DNA from: Dyella mobilis
GTDB lineage: Bacteria; Pseudomonadota; Gammaproteobacteria; Xanthomonadales; Rhodanobacteraceae
DNA length: 64,000 nt
Assembly: GCF_016904945.1 (NCBI RefSeq)
Contig: NZ_JADIKF010000039.1
Span: 124,001-188,000 of the forward strand
Direction of reading: 5' to 3'
Part shown: positions 9,709 to 18,156 of the stretch, in pieces
How the letters are laid out: every line of letters begins with the position of its first letter
Position numbering within the stretch: the first letter of the stretch is position 1
The notes under the pieces: generated by a model
Told to the model about the DNA's origin: nothing
Seen by the model: the letters and a program-made list of their open reading frames with translations, nothing else
The model's database searches: none
Made by a program: the position numbers and the translations under genes

Positions 9709-10068
9709 TTATTGGATCGAGCCCGGCAGCAACGACTGCCAGTTCAGGCCGGAATTGTGTGACGCGCTGCCGGATGGGGCGTCGTTGCCGCCGCCGCGAA
9801 CCGGGTTCTCATCGGTCGAGCCGGTGCTGGAGGAGCGGCTGCTGCCGGACGAGCCCGTAGAATGACTTGTCCCGTGCGGAATATTGAAGGCGTCGCCGCT
9901 GCTCGAGGAGGTATCGTGGCTGGCGCTGTGGTCGGCGGAATGGTCCGTGCAGTTGTAGCTCGAACTGCCGTTGCCCATGCTGGTGCCAGCCGTCGTCCCG
10001 GCGGCCGTCGCGTTAGCGATGGCGCCTAAACCCAGCAAGCATCCGAGCAGCAGTGGTATGGCACGCAT
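9709..10068 (-). CDS. Small Ser/Thr-rich secreted protein of unknown function
   Basis: Encodes 119 residues starting with a clear signal peptide (MRAIPLLLGCLLGLGAIANATAAG). The remainder is very rich in Ser, Thr, Gly, His and Asp, with low complexity, and ends with NSGLNWQSLLPGSIQ. The regular, less biased C-terminus suggests a short conserved tail rather than random sequence. It lies convergent to phoQ (18 bases apart) and divergent from birA. Function unknown; a surface, linker-like or metal-interacting role is possible only as speculation. Confidence 0.65.
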   Translation of the reverse strand: MRAIPLLLGCLLGLGAIANATAAGTTAGTSMGNGSSSYNCTDHSADHSASHDTSSSSGDAFNIPHGTSHSTGSSGSSRSSSTGSTDENPVRGGGNDAPSGSASHNSGLNWQSLLPGSIQ

Positions 10069-10173
10069 GGCGATCAGCCCCCGAGGCGTAAGCCTATCTT
10101 TTGGATAGTCCCAGAAACCTGCGGCGGGTGCCAGTGCCGCGCCCGGGAACGCTGCTGTGGGGCGTCCTGCCGG

Positions 10174-10179
10174 TACAAT
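10174..10179 (+). promoter_or_regulatory. Candidate -10 element of birA-coaX (TACAAT)
   Basis: TACAAT lies 77 bases before the birA start in the only upstream non-coding space. No clear -35 hexamer is visible. Confidence 0.35.
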
Positions 10180-10255
10180 GGCCGGATGCGACGTTCTTCT
10201 TCCCCTGATTTCACCTGGCCGCGCCCGGTCTGCTGTCTCCTGGAAAGCTGAGACC

Positions 10256-11227
10256 ATGCAGCCGCAACAAATCCTGGCCGCGCTGGCCGCGGGAGAGGCC
10301 CTTTCGGGCGCACGCCTGGCGACACAAGCGGGCCTGACCCGCGCTGCGATCTGGAAGCAGATCGAAACCCTGCGTCACCGTGGCGTACCGATCGAGTCCG
10401 CAGGCGCGGCCGGCTACCGCCTGCCGTGGCCGATCCAGATGCTGGATGAGCCTGGCATTCGCGCCGAACTGCCTCCTGCGATCGCCCGCAGGCTGGGGGC
10501 GTTGGAGGTTCACTGGGAGCTCGATTCCACCTCCAGCGAATTGCAGCGCCGTGGTGCCCATGCACCCGATTTCTCCATGGTGATGGCGGAAACGCAGACA
10601 GCTGGCCGTGGAAGGCGGGGACGCACGTGGTTGTCGCCGCCGGGGCTGAATCTCTACGTCTCCTGCCTGAAGCGATTCGAGGCGGGCTTCGCCTCGCTGT
10701 CGGGCCTGTCCCTGGCGACGGGAGTGATCGTGCTGCGCGCCCTGCACGCCCTGGGCCTGAGTGGCGCGCACCTGAAATGGCCCAATGACGTGCTCGCCGA
10801 GGGCGGCAAGCTGGCTGGAATCCTGGTCGAACTCAGCGGCGAATACCAGGGACCTTGCGCGGCCATAGTCGGCATTGGCCTCAACCTGCGGCTGACCCCG
10901 GCTTTGCGCGAGCAGGCCGGGCAGGCCACCTGCGATCTGGCGGCGCTGGCGCACGGCACGCCGCCCGATCGCAACCGCGTGGCAGCGGCCCTGATCGCAA
11001 GCCTCGTCGATGGCCTGGATCAGTTCGAGCGCGAAGGCTTTCCGGCTTTCGCCGATGAATACGCCGAACACGACGCGTTACGCGGCGTGGCCTTGCACAT
11101 CAGCGGGGCCGCCGGCGAATTCGACGGCGTCGGGGCGGGCATCGATGCACGCGGCGCGTTGCAGATTCAGACCGCCGACGGCATGCGGCGGATCGATAGC
11201 GCCGACGTGACGGTGCGCCGCGCATGA
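10256..11227 (+). CDS. birA: Biotin--[acetyl-CoA-carboxylase] ligase / biotin operon repressor BirA
   Basis: A 323-residue bifunctional-type BirA. An N-terminal winged helix-turn-helix (about 1-60, with LATQAGLTRAAIWKQIETLR) precedes the biotin-protein ligase domain, which has the ATP/biotin motif GRGRRGRTW at 118-126 and LKWPNDVLAEGGKLAGILVE. It attaches biotin to the carboxyl-carrier protein and can repress biotin genes. The start ATG at 10256 is chosen because it opens the helix-turn-helix; GGAAAG lies just upstream. Its last bases overlap coaX (ATGA), a common pairing in gammaproteobacteria and betaproteobacteria. Confidence 0.95.
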   Translation: MQPQQILAALAAGEALSGARLATQAGLTRAAIWKQIETLRHRGVPIESAGAAGYRLPWPIQMLDEPGIRAELPPAIARRLGALEVHWELDSTSSELQRRGAHAPDFSMVMAETQTAGRGRRGRTWLSPPGLNLYVSCLKRFEAGFASLSGLSLATGVIVLRALHALGLSGAHLKWPNDVLAEGGKLAGILVELSGEYQGPCAAIVGIGLNLRLTPALREQAGQATCDLAALAHGTPPDRNRVAAALIASLVDGLDQFEREGFPAFADEYAEHDALRGVALHISGAAGEFDGVGAGIDARGALQIQTADGMRRIDSADVTVRRA

Positions 11228-11976
11228 AGCTCCTGCTGGATCTCGGCAATACTCGCCTGAAATGGGCCATGGCGGCATCGGACGGCTGGTCCGCGCGTGG
11301 AGCCGTGGCGTGGGGCGAAGATGTCGTCGCACAGCTCGCTCAGGCCTGGGAAACCCAGGGACGCCCGGACCGCGTACTCGGCGCATCGGTGGTCGACGCA
11401 GCGCGCGAGGCGCAATTGGAAGCCGTCGTCCAACGCATTTTTTCCAAGCCTGTCGCCTGGGTGCGTACGCCCGCCGAAGCCTGCGGCGTGCGCAACGCGT
11501 ATGCCGAACCGCAGCGACTGGGTGTGGATCGCTTTCTTGCCATGGTGGCCGCCCGTGCCCACGGACATGCCCCCTGTGTGCTGGCGGGTATCGGTACCGC
11601 GCTTACGCTCGATGCGCTCACGGCGGAAGGGCAGCACCTGGGTGGTCTGATCGCACCCGGTCCGCTGCTCATGCAGCAATCCTTGCTCGGCGCCACAGTG
11701 CGCGTGCGCCCGGAGCACCCGGGCATGCTGCGCGAAGTGGCGGACAATACGGCCGACGCCGTGGTGTCGGGGTGCTGGCAGGCCGTGGCTGCGCTGATCG
11801 AGCGGTTTGCCGGCCACATCGCCCGCCAGGATCACGGTCGCGTGCAACGCTTGCTGCTCGACGGCGGCGATGCGGCAGCTTTGCTGCCTTTGCTGGAAGT
11901 ACCGGCGGAAATCGCGGCGGATAGCGTACTGCGTGGTCTGCACGTGTGGGCCGGCGCACATCCGGTGGATGAGTGA
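11224..11976 (+). CDS. coaX: Type III pantothenate kinase
   Basis: A 250-residue CoaX, which phosphorylates pantothenate in the first step of coenzyme A synthesis. It shows the N-terminal DLGNTRLKW (phosphate loop), GVDRFLAM with the catalytic Asp region, and GIGTALTLDALT, hallmarks of the ASKHA-fold type III enzyme, which is distinct from CoaA. The start overlaps the birA stop by four bases, so the two are translationally coupled. Confidence 0.95.
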   Translation: MKLLLDLGNTRLKWAMAASDGWSARGAVAWGEDVVAQLAQAWETQGRPDRVLGASVVDAAREAQLEAVVQRIFSKPVAWVRTPAEACGVRNAYAEPQRLGVDRFLAMVAARAHGHAPCVLAGIGTALTLDALTAEGQHLGGLIAPGPLLMQQSLLGATVRVRPEHPGMLREVADNTADAVVSGCWQAVAALIERFAGHIARQDHGRVQRLLLDGGDAAALLPLLEVPAEIAADSVLRGLHVWAGAHPVDE

Positions 11977-11979
11977 CTC

Positions 11980-11985
11980 TAAAAT
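11980..11985 (+). promoter_or_regulatory. Candidate -10 element of the SPOR gene (TAAAAT)
   Basis: TAAAAT lies directly after the coaX stop, 27 bases before the SPOR-gene ATG, suggesting that the SPOR gene has its own promoter in addition to read-through. Confidence 0.35.
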
Positions 11986-12012
11986 CGATCGACTTCAAGC
12001 GGTGGATGGCCA

Positions 12013-12747
12013 ATGTTCTTGCGGCTGCTGTTCGTGTTGCTGATCGCCCTCAATATCGCCGTCGGAGCGTGGTTGCTGCTCGGCCAGAACGACACACACA
12101 AGCATTTCGCCACCGATCCCGGTGTGCCGAAACTGCGCATGTTGTCGGAGCTGCCACCGGCGACCAGCGTCGCACGCGCGGCGTCCGTTCCCGCGCCGCC
12201 GGAGCCAAGTACGTCTGCCGCGGCGCCCTCGTCCGCACCGGCAGCTTCAGTGCCCGGCAGCAAACCGGCGCCGAGCGAATCCAATGCGCTCAGCTATGCA
12301 TGCATGGCCCTGGGGCCGTTCGCGACGCAAGAGGATTTGCGCATTGCCCGCAATGCGTTGACGCCCCAGGTGCAACGCATGCGTGCGCGGCAGGAGCAAA
12401 TCACCCAGCCTAGAGGCTGGTGGATCCACCTCCCGCCGAGTGCGAGCCACGCGGCGGCGCTTGCCCAGGCGCGCCAACTCGGCGCGCACAATATCCAGGA
12501 TTACTTCGTGGTCGGCTCCGGTGACAACCAGAACACCGTGTCGTTGGGCTTGTTCAAGGACCCGGCGAATGCGCGCAAACGCCGCGACGAAATCGTAGCA
12601 GCCGGCTTCCCGGCCCAGATGAGCGAGCGCACCGAAACCGTGCCGGAATACTGGCTGGACCTGGTCCCGGTGGACAGCGGCCACTTCGACTGGCGCAGCA
12701 AAATTCACGATCCGGCGATCGGTTCGCACAGCACGGGCTGTTTTTGA
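12013..12747 (+). CDS. SPOR-domain-like inner-membrane protein
   Basis: Encodes 244 residues with an N-terminal membrane anchor (LRLLFVLLIALNIAVGAWLLL), an Ala/Pro/Ser-rich linker to about residue 95, and a C-terminal half containing a SPOR-like module (NTVSLGLFKDPANARKRRDE). SPOR domains bind denuded peptidoglycan glycan strands at division sites. Genes of this type often follow birA-coaX in Xanthomonadales. The protein ends 30 bases before tRNA-Thr. The short hairpin CAGC-ACGG-GCTG followed by five T at its 3' end could be a weak terminator. Confidence 0.8.
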   Translation: MFLRLLFVLLIALNIAVGAWLLLGQNDTHKHFATDPGVPKLRMLSELPPATSVARAASVPAPPEPSTSAAAPSSAPAASVPGSKPAPSESNALSYACMALGPFATQEDLRIARNALTPQVQRMRARQEQITQPRGWWIHLPPSASHAAALAQARQLGAHNIQDYFVVGSGDNQNTVSLGLFKDPANARKRRDEIVAAGFPAQMSERTETVPEYWLDLVPVDSGHFDWRSKIHDPAIGSHSTGCF

Positions 12748-12759
12748 GCGAGTTCTTGC

Positions 12760-12765
12760 TAGAAT
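12760..12765 (+). promoter_or_regulatory. Candidate -10 element of tRNA-Thr (TAGAAT)
   Basis: TAGAAT ends 12 bases before the mature 5' end of the tRNA, followed by a G/C-rich CTGCGG discriminator-like stretch. Confidence 0.45.
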
Positions 12766-12777
12766 CTGCGGTTCTGT

Positions 12778-12853
12778 GCCGGCATAGCTCAGTTGGTAGA
12801 GCAACCGCCTTGTAAGCGGTAGGTCGTCCGTTCAAGTCGGACTGTCGGCACCA
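12778..12853 (+). tRNA. tRNA-Thr, anticodon UGU
   Basis: A complete 76-base cloverleaf. The 7-pair acceptor stem (GCCGGCA with TGTCGGC, one G-T pair) is followed by discriminator A and an encoded CCA. The D arm is GCTC/GAGC, the anticodon stem ACCGC/GCGGT with loop CTTGTAA gives anticodon TGT, and the T arm is GTCCG/CGGAC with loop TTCAAGT. It reads ACA (and possibly other ACN) threonine codons. It is a single gene followed by its own terminator. Confidence 0.97.
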
Positions 12854-12865
12854 AATATTCCCATC

Positions 12866-12889
12866 AGCCCGCAGCTTTGCGGGCTTTTT
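12866..12889 (+). terminator. Rho-independent terminator of tRNA-Thr
   Basis: The stem AGCCCGCA / TGCGGGCT with a GCTT-type loop is followed by a T run, 13 bases after the tRNA. Confidence 0.9.
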
Positions 12890-12971
12890 GTTGGGTCAGG
12901 ACCGAGGTGCCGGTGGGGCGGCGACCAGCTAAACTTGCTGCTTCAAGTAGGAAAATCACGAGAAAAGCGGT

Positions 12972-13895
12972 ATGAGCAAGCAGGTGATTGCACTGGTCGG
13001 CGTGCCGACCGATATCGGCGCCGGCCACCGCGGGGCCTCGATGGGTCCCGAGGCCCTGCGCGTAGCGCAGCTGGCCGAAAAGCTGCGGCGCCGTGGGTTG
13101 GAAGTGGTCGATCGCGGCAATCTGCATGGTCCTATGAATCCCTGGCAGCCGCCGGAAAACGGCTATCGCCACCTGCCTGAAGTGGTGGCCTGGAACACGG
13201 CGGTACACGGGGCGATCCACCACGAACTGCAAGCCGGCCGCCTGCCGATCATGCTCGGTGGCGATCATTGCCTGGCGATCGGTTCGATCAGCGCCGTGGC
13301 GCGGCATTGCCGCGAGCAGGGGCGCAACTTGCGCGTGTTGTGGCTGGACGCTCACGCCGATTTCAATACCTCGCAAGTCACGCCCTCGGGCAATATCCAC
13401 GGCATGCCGGTGGCCTGCTTGTGCGGCAACGGGCCGCGCGAATTGGTGGAGATCGGCGAGAAGGTACCTGCTACGACGCCTGACGTGTTCCGCCAGATCG
13501 GCATTCGCTCCGTCGACGAGGGCGAAAAGCGCCTGGTGCGCGAAGCGAAGGTGGACATTTACGACATGCGCCACATCGACGAAGTGGGCATGAAGCGAAC
13601 GATGGAGGAGGCGCTCGAAGGCCTCGATGCCAATACCCATCTGCACGTGAGCTTCGACGTCGATTTCCTCGATCCTTCGATCGCACCGGGAGTAGGCACC
13701 ACCGTGCGCGGCGGCCCGGGTTATCGCGAGGCGCAGCTGTGCATGGAAATGATTGCCGACACCGGGTGCCTGGGCTCGTTGGACATCGTCGAACTGAACC
13801 CCGCTTACGACAAACGCAACCAGACAGCGAAACTGTCGGTCGAGCTGGTGGAGTCGCTGTTCGGCAAGTCCACGCTCATGCGCGGACCCGATTGA
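12972..13895 (+). CDS. rocF: Arginase
   Basis: A 307-residue binuclear manganese enzyme hydrolysing L-arginine to ornithine and urea. Metal-binding motifs are all present: GGDHCLAIG, WLDAHADFNT and SFDVDFLDPSIAPG, plus the substrate segment SGNIHGMPVA. The length and HGPMNPW region fit true arginase rather than agmatinase. It is transcribed alone, between the tRNA terminator and trpS. The start ATG at 12972 gives the expected N-terminus (KQVIALVGVPTDIGAGHRG). Confidence 0.93.
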   Translation: MSKQVIALVGVPTDIGAGHRGASMGPEALRVAQLAEKLRRRGLEVVDRGNLHGPMNPWQPPENGYRHLPEVVAWNTAVHGAIHHELQAGRLPIMLGGDHCLAIGSISAVARHCREQGRNLRVLWLDAHADFNTSQVTPSGNIHGMPVACLCGNGPRELVEIGEKVPATTPDVFRQIGIRSVDEGEKRLVREAKVDIYDMRHIDEVGMKRTMEEALEGLDANTHLHVSFDVDFLDPSIAPGVGTTVRGGPGYREAQLCMEMIADTGCLGSLDIVELNPAYDKRNQTAKLSVELVESLFGKSTLMRGPD

Positions 13896-14010
13896 TGCGA
13901 CATCAGTTGGGTTCACGGTAGCACCGGGTTTACCCGTAAACTGCTCGAATCCGAGCCCGCGTTACCGGGTGCGGGCGTATCCACCTCTTCGGCAGGAGCC
14001 GGTTCCGCGC

Positions 14011-15381
14011 ATGCAAACCCGTGTCCTTACAGGCATCACCACCACCGGCACGCCACATCTGGGTAATTACGTCGGTGCGATCCGGCCGGCCATTGCCGCC
14101 AGCCGCCGTGCGGACGTCGACGCTTTTTTCTTCATGGCCGATTACCACGCCTTGATCAAAAGCGACGATCCGGCGCGCATCGAGCGGTCGCGACTGGAGA
14201 TCGCAGCGACGTGGCTGGCGGCCGGATTGGATCCGAACAAGGCCACGTTCTATCTGCAATCGGATATTCCAGAAATTCCTGAGCTGACCTGGTTCCTGAC
14301 CTGCGTCACGGCGAAGGGGTTGCTCAATCGCGCGCATGCCTACAAGGCTGCGGTGGACAAGAACAACGAAGACGGTGAAGACGCAGATGCCGGCGTTACC
14401 GCCGGCCTGTACATGTATCCGGTGCTGATGGCCGCCGATATTCTTGCTTTCAACGCGCAGCAGGTGCCGGTGGGGCGCGATCAGATCCAGCACATCGAAA
14501 TGGCGCGCGACATTGCGCAGCGCTTCAACCACATCTATGGCCGCGAATTTTTCGTCTTGCCGGAAGTGCTGATCGAAGAGCAGGTGGCCACCTTGCCCGG
14601 CCTGGATGGTCGCAAGATGTCCAAGAGCTACGACAACACCATCCCGCTGTTTGCCGGCAGTGCGAAGCAGCTGCGCGAAGCCATCATGCGCATCGTGACC
14701 GATTCGCGCATGCCGGGTGAGCCGAAAGATCCGGACAGCTCGTCGCTTTTCACGATTTTTCGCGCCTTCGCCAGCGAAGCGGAAAGCGCTGCATTCCGCC
14801 GCGCACTGGAAGAGGGCATCGGCTGGGGCGAGGCCAAGCAGGTGTTGTATGAGCGCATCGAGGCCGATGTCGCTCCCATGCGCGAACGCTATGAAAGCCT
14901 GATGGCGCGTCCGGCTGCGATAGAAGAGATTCTGCGCGAAGGAGCACGCAAGGCACGCGCCATTGCGGGGCCGAAGGTTGCCGAGTTGCGCGATGCCGTT
15001 GGCTTGCGGTCCATGTCAGCGGTGAATTTGCAGGCAGGCAAGGCGAAGATGCCGACGAGGGCCGGCAAGTCGCCGCGTTTCGCCAGTTTCCGCGACAACG
15101 ACGGCAGCTTCCGCTTTCGTTTGTTCTCCTCCGATGGCGAAGAGCTGCTGCTGTCCAAATCCTTCAAGGATCCCAAGGCCGCCGGTCTCGCGCAGAAAAA
15201 GCTGAAAACAATGGGTGGCGAGGCCGCCACGCTGCACGTCTTGCCGCTCTCGCTGGTGTTGGAGCTGGATGGCGAGCCGGTTGCCAATACCCCCGATTAC
15301 GTGGACGAACCGGCACGCGACGAGGCACTTCACTATTTGCGCGAAGCGCTCGACCTGCTTGCCGCACAGGAAAGCGAATAA
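14011..15381 (+). CDS. trpS: Tryptophanyl-tRNA synthetase with extra C-terminal domain
   Basis: A 456-residue class I synthetase that charges tRNA-Trp. It shows the HIGH-like TTTGTPHLGNY near the N-terminus and the KMSKS motif in GRKMSKSYDN. The ATG at 14011 is chosen because GCAGGAG precedes it. The catalytic and anticodon-binding part ends near residue 345. The remaining roughly 100 residues (from about 356, RFASFRDNDGSFRFRLFSSD) are an addition absent from short TrpS enzymes such as that of E. coli (334 residues). They look like a YegP/DUF1508-type module. Confidence 0.95.
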   Translation: MQTRVLTGITTTGTPHLGNYVGAIRPAIAASRRADVDAFFFMADYHALIKSDDPARIERSRLEIAATWLAAGLDPNKATFYLQSDIPEIPELTWFLTCVTAKGLLNRAHAYKAAVDKNNEDGEDADAGVTAGLYMYPVLMAADILAFNAQQVPVGRDQIQHIEMARDIAQRFNHIYGREFFVLPEVLIEEQVATLPGLDGRKMSKSYDNTIPLFAGSAKQLREAIMRIVTDSRMPGEPKDPDSSSLFTIFRAFASEAESAAFRRALEEGIGWGEAKQVLYERIEADVAPMRERYESLMARPAAIEEILREGARKARAIAGPKVAELRDAVGLRSMSAVNLQAGKAKMPTRAGKSPRFASFRDNDGSFRFRLFSSDGEELLLSKSFKDPKAAGLAQKKLKTMGGEAATLHVLPLSLVLELDGEPVANTPDYVDEPARDEALHYLREALDLLAAQESE

Positions 15382-15460
15382 TCGCTACCCGCTCTGTGCC
15401 GGGCCGAACAAATCCGGCCCGGCTCCGCGTTGACCACTCGCTGGCCTGCGGTCGTTGTAA

Positions 15461-15970
15461 TTAGCCGCCCGATGGCGGTGTTGGCGTAGGGGTTGCGCCG
15501 CCGCTGCTGCCCGTGTCCGTTGCCGAACCCACGGTCAGGCCGCTGCCGTCGACGCTTTTAACGCCTTTGATTTCTTTGGCTAGGTGTTCGGCACGCGTTT
15601 TTTCCTTGGCCGAAGTTGCCGTGCCTGTCAAGGTAACGACGCCATCGGACGTGCTGACGGTGATTTCCGATGCCTTCACGCCTTTGGCAGCTGCGAGTTT
15701 GGATTTCACTTTGGTAGTGATCCAGGCGTCATTCGCCTTGCCTGGTACCGTCTCGTTGCTCGTGCCCGACGGCGCGGAATTCATCGGCTGCTGTTCCGTC
15801 GTCGATGGCGGCTGCGTTTGCGCAGGCATGCCGCTCGCCGGCTGCTGTTGCTGCTGTTCGGGCATGCCGGAGGAAGGATTGGTTTGTGCCAACAGGGACA
15901 ACGGCGCGGCGAAAGCTATCATCGTGCCGCCGACAATGATGGATTTGCGCAGAGTGGACACGTTACGCAT
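15461..15970 (-). CDS. Exported BON-domain protein
   Basis: Encodes 169 residues. The ATG at 15968-15970 follows a strong AAGGAG. It has a signal peptide (SIIVGGTMIAFAAPLSLLAQ), a Gln/Pro/Ser-rich linker, then a BON module (DAWITTKVKSKLAAAKGVKA ... VVTLTGTATSAKEKTRAEHL) at about residues 80-150 and a Thr/Pro/Gly tail. BON proteins such as OsmY are periplasmic and bind phospholipid membranes, often induced by envelope or osmotic stress. This one is a single-BON relative; the specific role is not known. Confidence 0.85.
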   Translation of the reverse strand: MRNVSTLRKSIIVGGTMIAFAAPLSLLAQTNPSSGMPEQQQQQPASGMPAQTQPPSTTEQQPMNSAPSGTSNETVPGKANDAWITTKVKSKLAAAKGVKASEITVSTSDGVVTLTGTATSAKEKTRAEHLAKEIKGVKSVDGSGLTVGSATDTGSSGGATPTPTPPSGG

Positions 15971-16360
15971 GGTGATCTCCTTGGATGTATGAGCTGCGCG
16001 CGCCATCAATGCACGGCACGTGCAGGCGTATCACGATCGATCCGCTCGACCATGGCAACAACCGGCACGTGAAATGTTCTTTTGCGAAACGTTATGAAGG
16101 CTTGCTCGGGTTCACGGTTGTGTCCGCATTGCGAACACTTTGTTTCACAAATGTTGCCGCGGGCGCGGTGGGCCGGCGAGATCGAGAAATTTCGCCCGGC
16201 GTCACGAGGATGACATCGTGCTCTGCTTAATTAGCAGTCGCTGTCGCTCCATCCGCGGCGTGCCAACCCTCATCTCAGGAAGATCCACGGTCATGGACGA
16301 CCTTTTTGGGGGGCTGCAAAGGCCGGGATGCGAAGATCCCGGCGGCATCCGCGCGTTGAT
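15971..16360. other. Intergenic region between two minus-strand genes
   Basis: About 390 bases without a convincing gene. It contains the promoter region of the BON gene and, at its right end, the terminator-like hairpin of pit. A small hairpin CACGA/TCGTG lies near 16202-16219. Nothing else recognisable. Confidence 0.4.
16322..16343 (-). terminator. Terminator-like hairpin after pit
   Basis: Stem GCCGGGAT / ATCCCGGC with a 6-base loop, starting 18 bases past the pit stop. On the minus strand it is followed only by CCTTTGC, so the T run is weak. Confidence 0.45.
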
Positions 16361-17944
16361 TCAGAACACGTGCTTCAGCACGACGAACAGTGTGCCGGCC
16401 AGCACGATCGAAGCGGGAAGGGTCAGCACCCACGCCATCAGCAGGTTGCGCACGGTAGACCATTGCAGGCCCGAGCCGTTGGCAGCCATGGTACCGGCCA
16501 CGCCTGAAGTCAGTACGTGCGTGGTACTGACGGGCAAGTGATACATGTCGGCCGCCTGGATAAGCCCCATCGCGATCAATTCGGCCGATGCGCCCTGCGC
16601 ATAAGTGAGATGCTCCTTGCCGATCTTTTCACCTACCGTGACCACGATGCGTTTCCAGCCCACCATGGTGCCAAGGCCCAGCGCCAGGGCCACGGCCACT
16701 TTTACCCACAACGGAATGAACTGGGTGGCCTTTACGCCGAGCCCGCGCCAACTGGTGAGCACGCTGCGTTGGTCGGTGCTCAGGTCGGGCTCAGCGAGAA
16801 TGAGCGGGATCGCGGCGTTGGCGAGATAGATATCGTTGCGCACGTTGCCCATTTGTTCCTGGGGGACCGCACGCAGCGAGGAGCGGTTGCCGACCTGCTG
16901 ATCGATTTGCGCGATCAGTGCCGACAACGCAGGTACCGTATCGGTCTGCAGTTTGTGCTGTTGAACGGCCGTGGTGACGATGTCGCGGGCGTTACCGCTG
17001 AGCGTGACGCCGTGGTCCATGGTGGTCAGCACCTGCTGCACTTCTACCGACACTTGGTGAAAAGTCTTCACTTGTCCGCCGGAAACGGCGCCGTTCAAGG
17101 CGTAAGCGGTTGGAACGGTGCCGATCAGGATCAGCATGATCAGGCCCATGCCCTTTTGCCCGTCATTCGAGCCATGACTGAAACTCACGCCGGTGCAGGT
17201 GAGGATCAACAAGGCGCGGATCGGCCACGGCGGCGGCTTGTCGCCTTCGGGTGCGCGATACAGGGCGGGGATCTTCACTAGCGCCTTGGCCAGCACCATG
17301 AGCAGGCCGGCGAGAATGAAACCGGCGATCGGCGAGAACACCAGCCCTTTGAAAACGCCCATGGCGGCGCTCCAGTCCACGCCGCTGGTCCCGCTCTTTA
17401 TCGCGGTCAATTGATTGGCCAGGCCCACGCCGATGATGGAGCCGATCAGTGTGTGGGACGAGGAATTGGGCAATCCGAAATACCAGGTGCCCAGGTTCCA
17501 AAGGATTGCCGCGAGCAGCAATGCGAACACCATGGCGAAACCCGCGCCGCTGCCGACTTGCAGAATCAATTCCACCGGCAACAGCGATACCACGGTGAAT
17601 GCCACGGCACCGGTGGACGTCAGCACACCAAGAAAGTTGAAGCAGCCCGACCAGATCACCGCGAGATTCGCCGGCAAGGAATGCGTGTAGATCACCGTGG
17701 CTACCGCGTTGGCAGTGTCGTGAAAGCCGTTGACGAACTCGAAACCCAATGCGATCAGCAGGGCGACGCCAAGCAGGATGAAGGGTGTCGCCGAATGTGC
17801 GCGTACGATGGAAAGATCGTCCATCAGATGGACCGCGGCATATCCCACGCCGATGAACAGGATGATGCCGAAAACGATGCCAAAAATGTGCCCCGAGCCC
17901 TGGCCGGGCGATGCGGCTGATGCAACAGCGACTTCCGTCTGCAT
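16361..17944 (-). CDS. pitA: Low-affinity inorganic phosphate transporter, Pit family
   Basis: A 527-residue inner-membrane protein with many transmembrane helices and the two duplicated PiT signatures GFHDTANAVATVIYT (N-terminal half) and HGSNDGQKGMGLIML (C-terminal half), split by a large hydrophilic region of about 120 residues. The length and central loop match bacterial PitA, which imports metal-phosphate with protons. The start at 17944 gives a hydrophilic 20-residue lead before the first helix. It is monocistronic, with a hairpin downstream. Confidence 0.93.
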   Translation of the reverse strand: MQTEVAVASAASPGQGSGHIFGIVFGIILFIGVGYAAVHLMDDLSIVRAHSATPFILLGVALLIALGFEFVNGFHDTANAVATVIYTHSLPANLAVIWSGCFNFLGVLTSTGAVAFTVVSLLPVELILQVGSGAGFAMVFALLLAAILWNLGTWYFGLPNSSSHTLIGSIIGVGLANQLTAIKSGTSGVDWSAAMGVFKGLVFSPIAGFILAGLLMVLAKALVKIPALYRAPEGDKPPPWPIRALLILTCTGVSFSHGSNDGQKGMGLIMLILIGTVPTAYALNGAVSGGQVKTFHQVSVEVQQVLTTMDHGVTLSGNARDIVTTAVQQHKLQTDTVPALSALIAQIDQQVGNRSSLRAVPQEQMGNVRNDIYLANAAIPLILAEPDLSTDQRSVLTSWRGLGVKATQFIPLWVKVAVALALGLGTMVGWKRIVVTVGEKIGKEHLTYAQGASAELIAMGLIQAADMYHLPVSTTHVLTSGVAGTMAANGSGLQWSTVRNLLMAWVLTLPASIVLAGTLFVVLKHVF

Positions 17945-18069
17945 GGGATGCCCCTTAGTAGTCAGCCTGACCGAAGCTAAGCGTTGCCCAAGTCAAAGGC
18001 GTGACAAACCAACCGGCGATCGGCCGGAATAATGGGCAAGCGACGGTCGCCCATTCGGGTGCTGGAAAC

Positions 18070-18102
18070 AAAAAAGCGATCGCCGATGCAGCGGCGATCG
18101 CT
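18070..18102 (-). terminator. Rho-independent terminator of the Spy-like gene
   Basis: An 11-pair perfect stem AGCGATCGCCG / CGGCGATCGCT with a 6-base loop. On the minus strand it is followed by six T, 55 bases after the Spy-like stop. Confidence 0.93.
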
Positions 18103-18156
18103 CAAGCGCATGGGTTAGAACGTCCGCTAAGTGCGACTAACCTGAGTGCTTCATCG

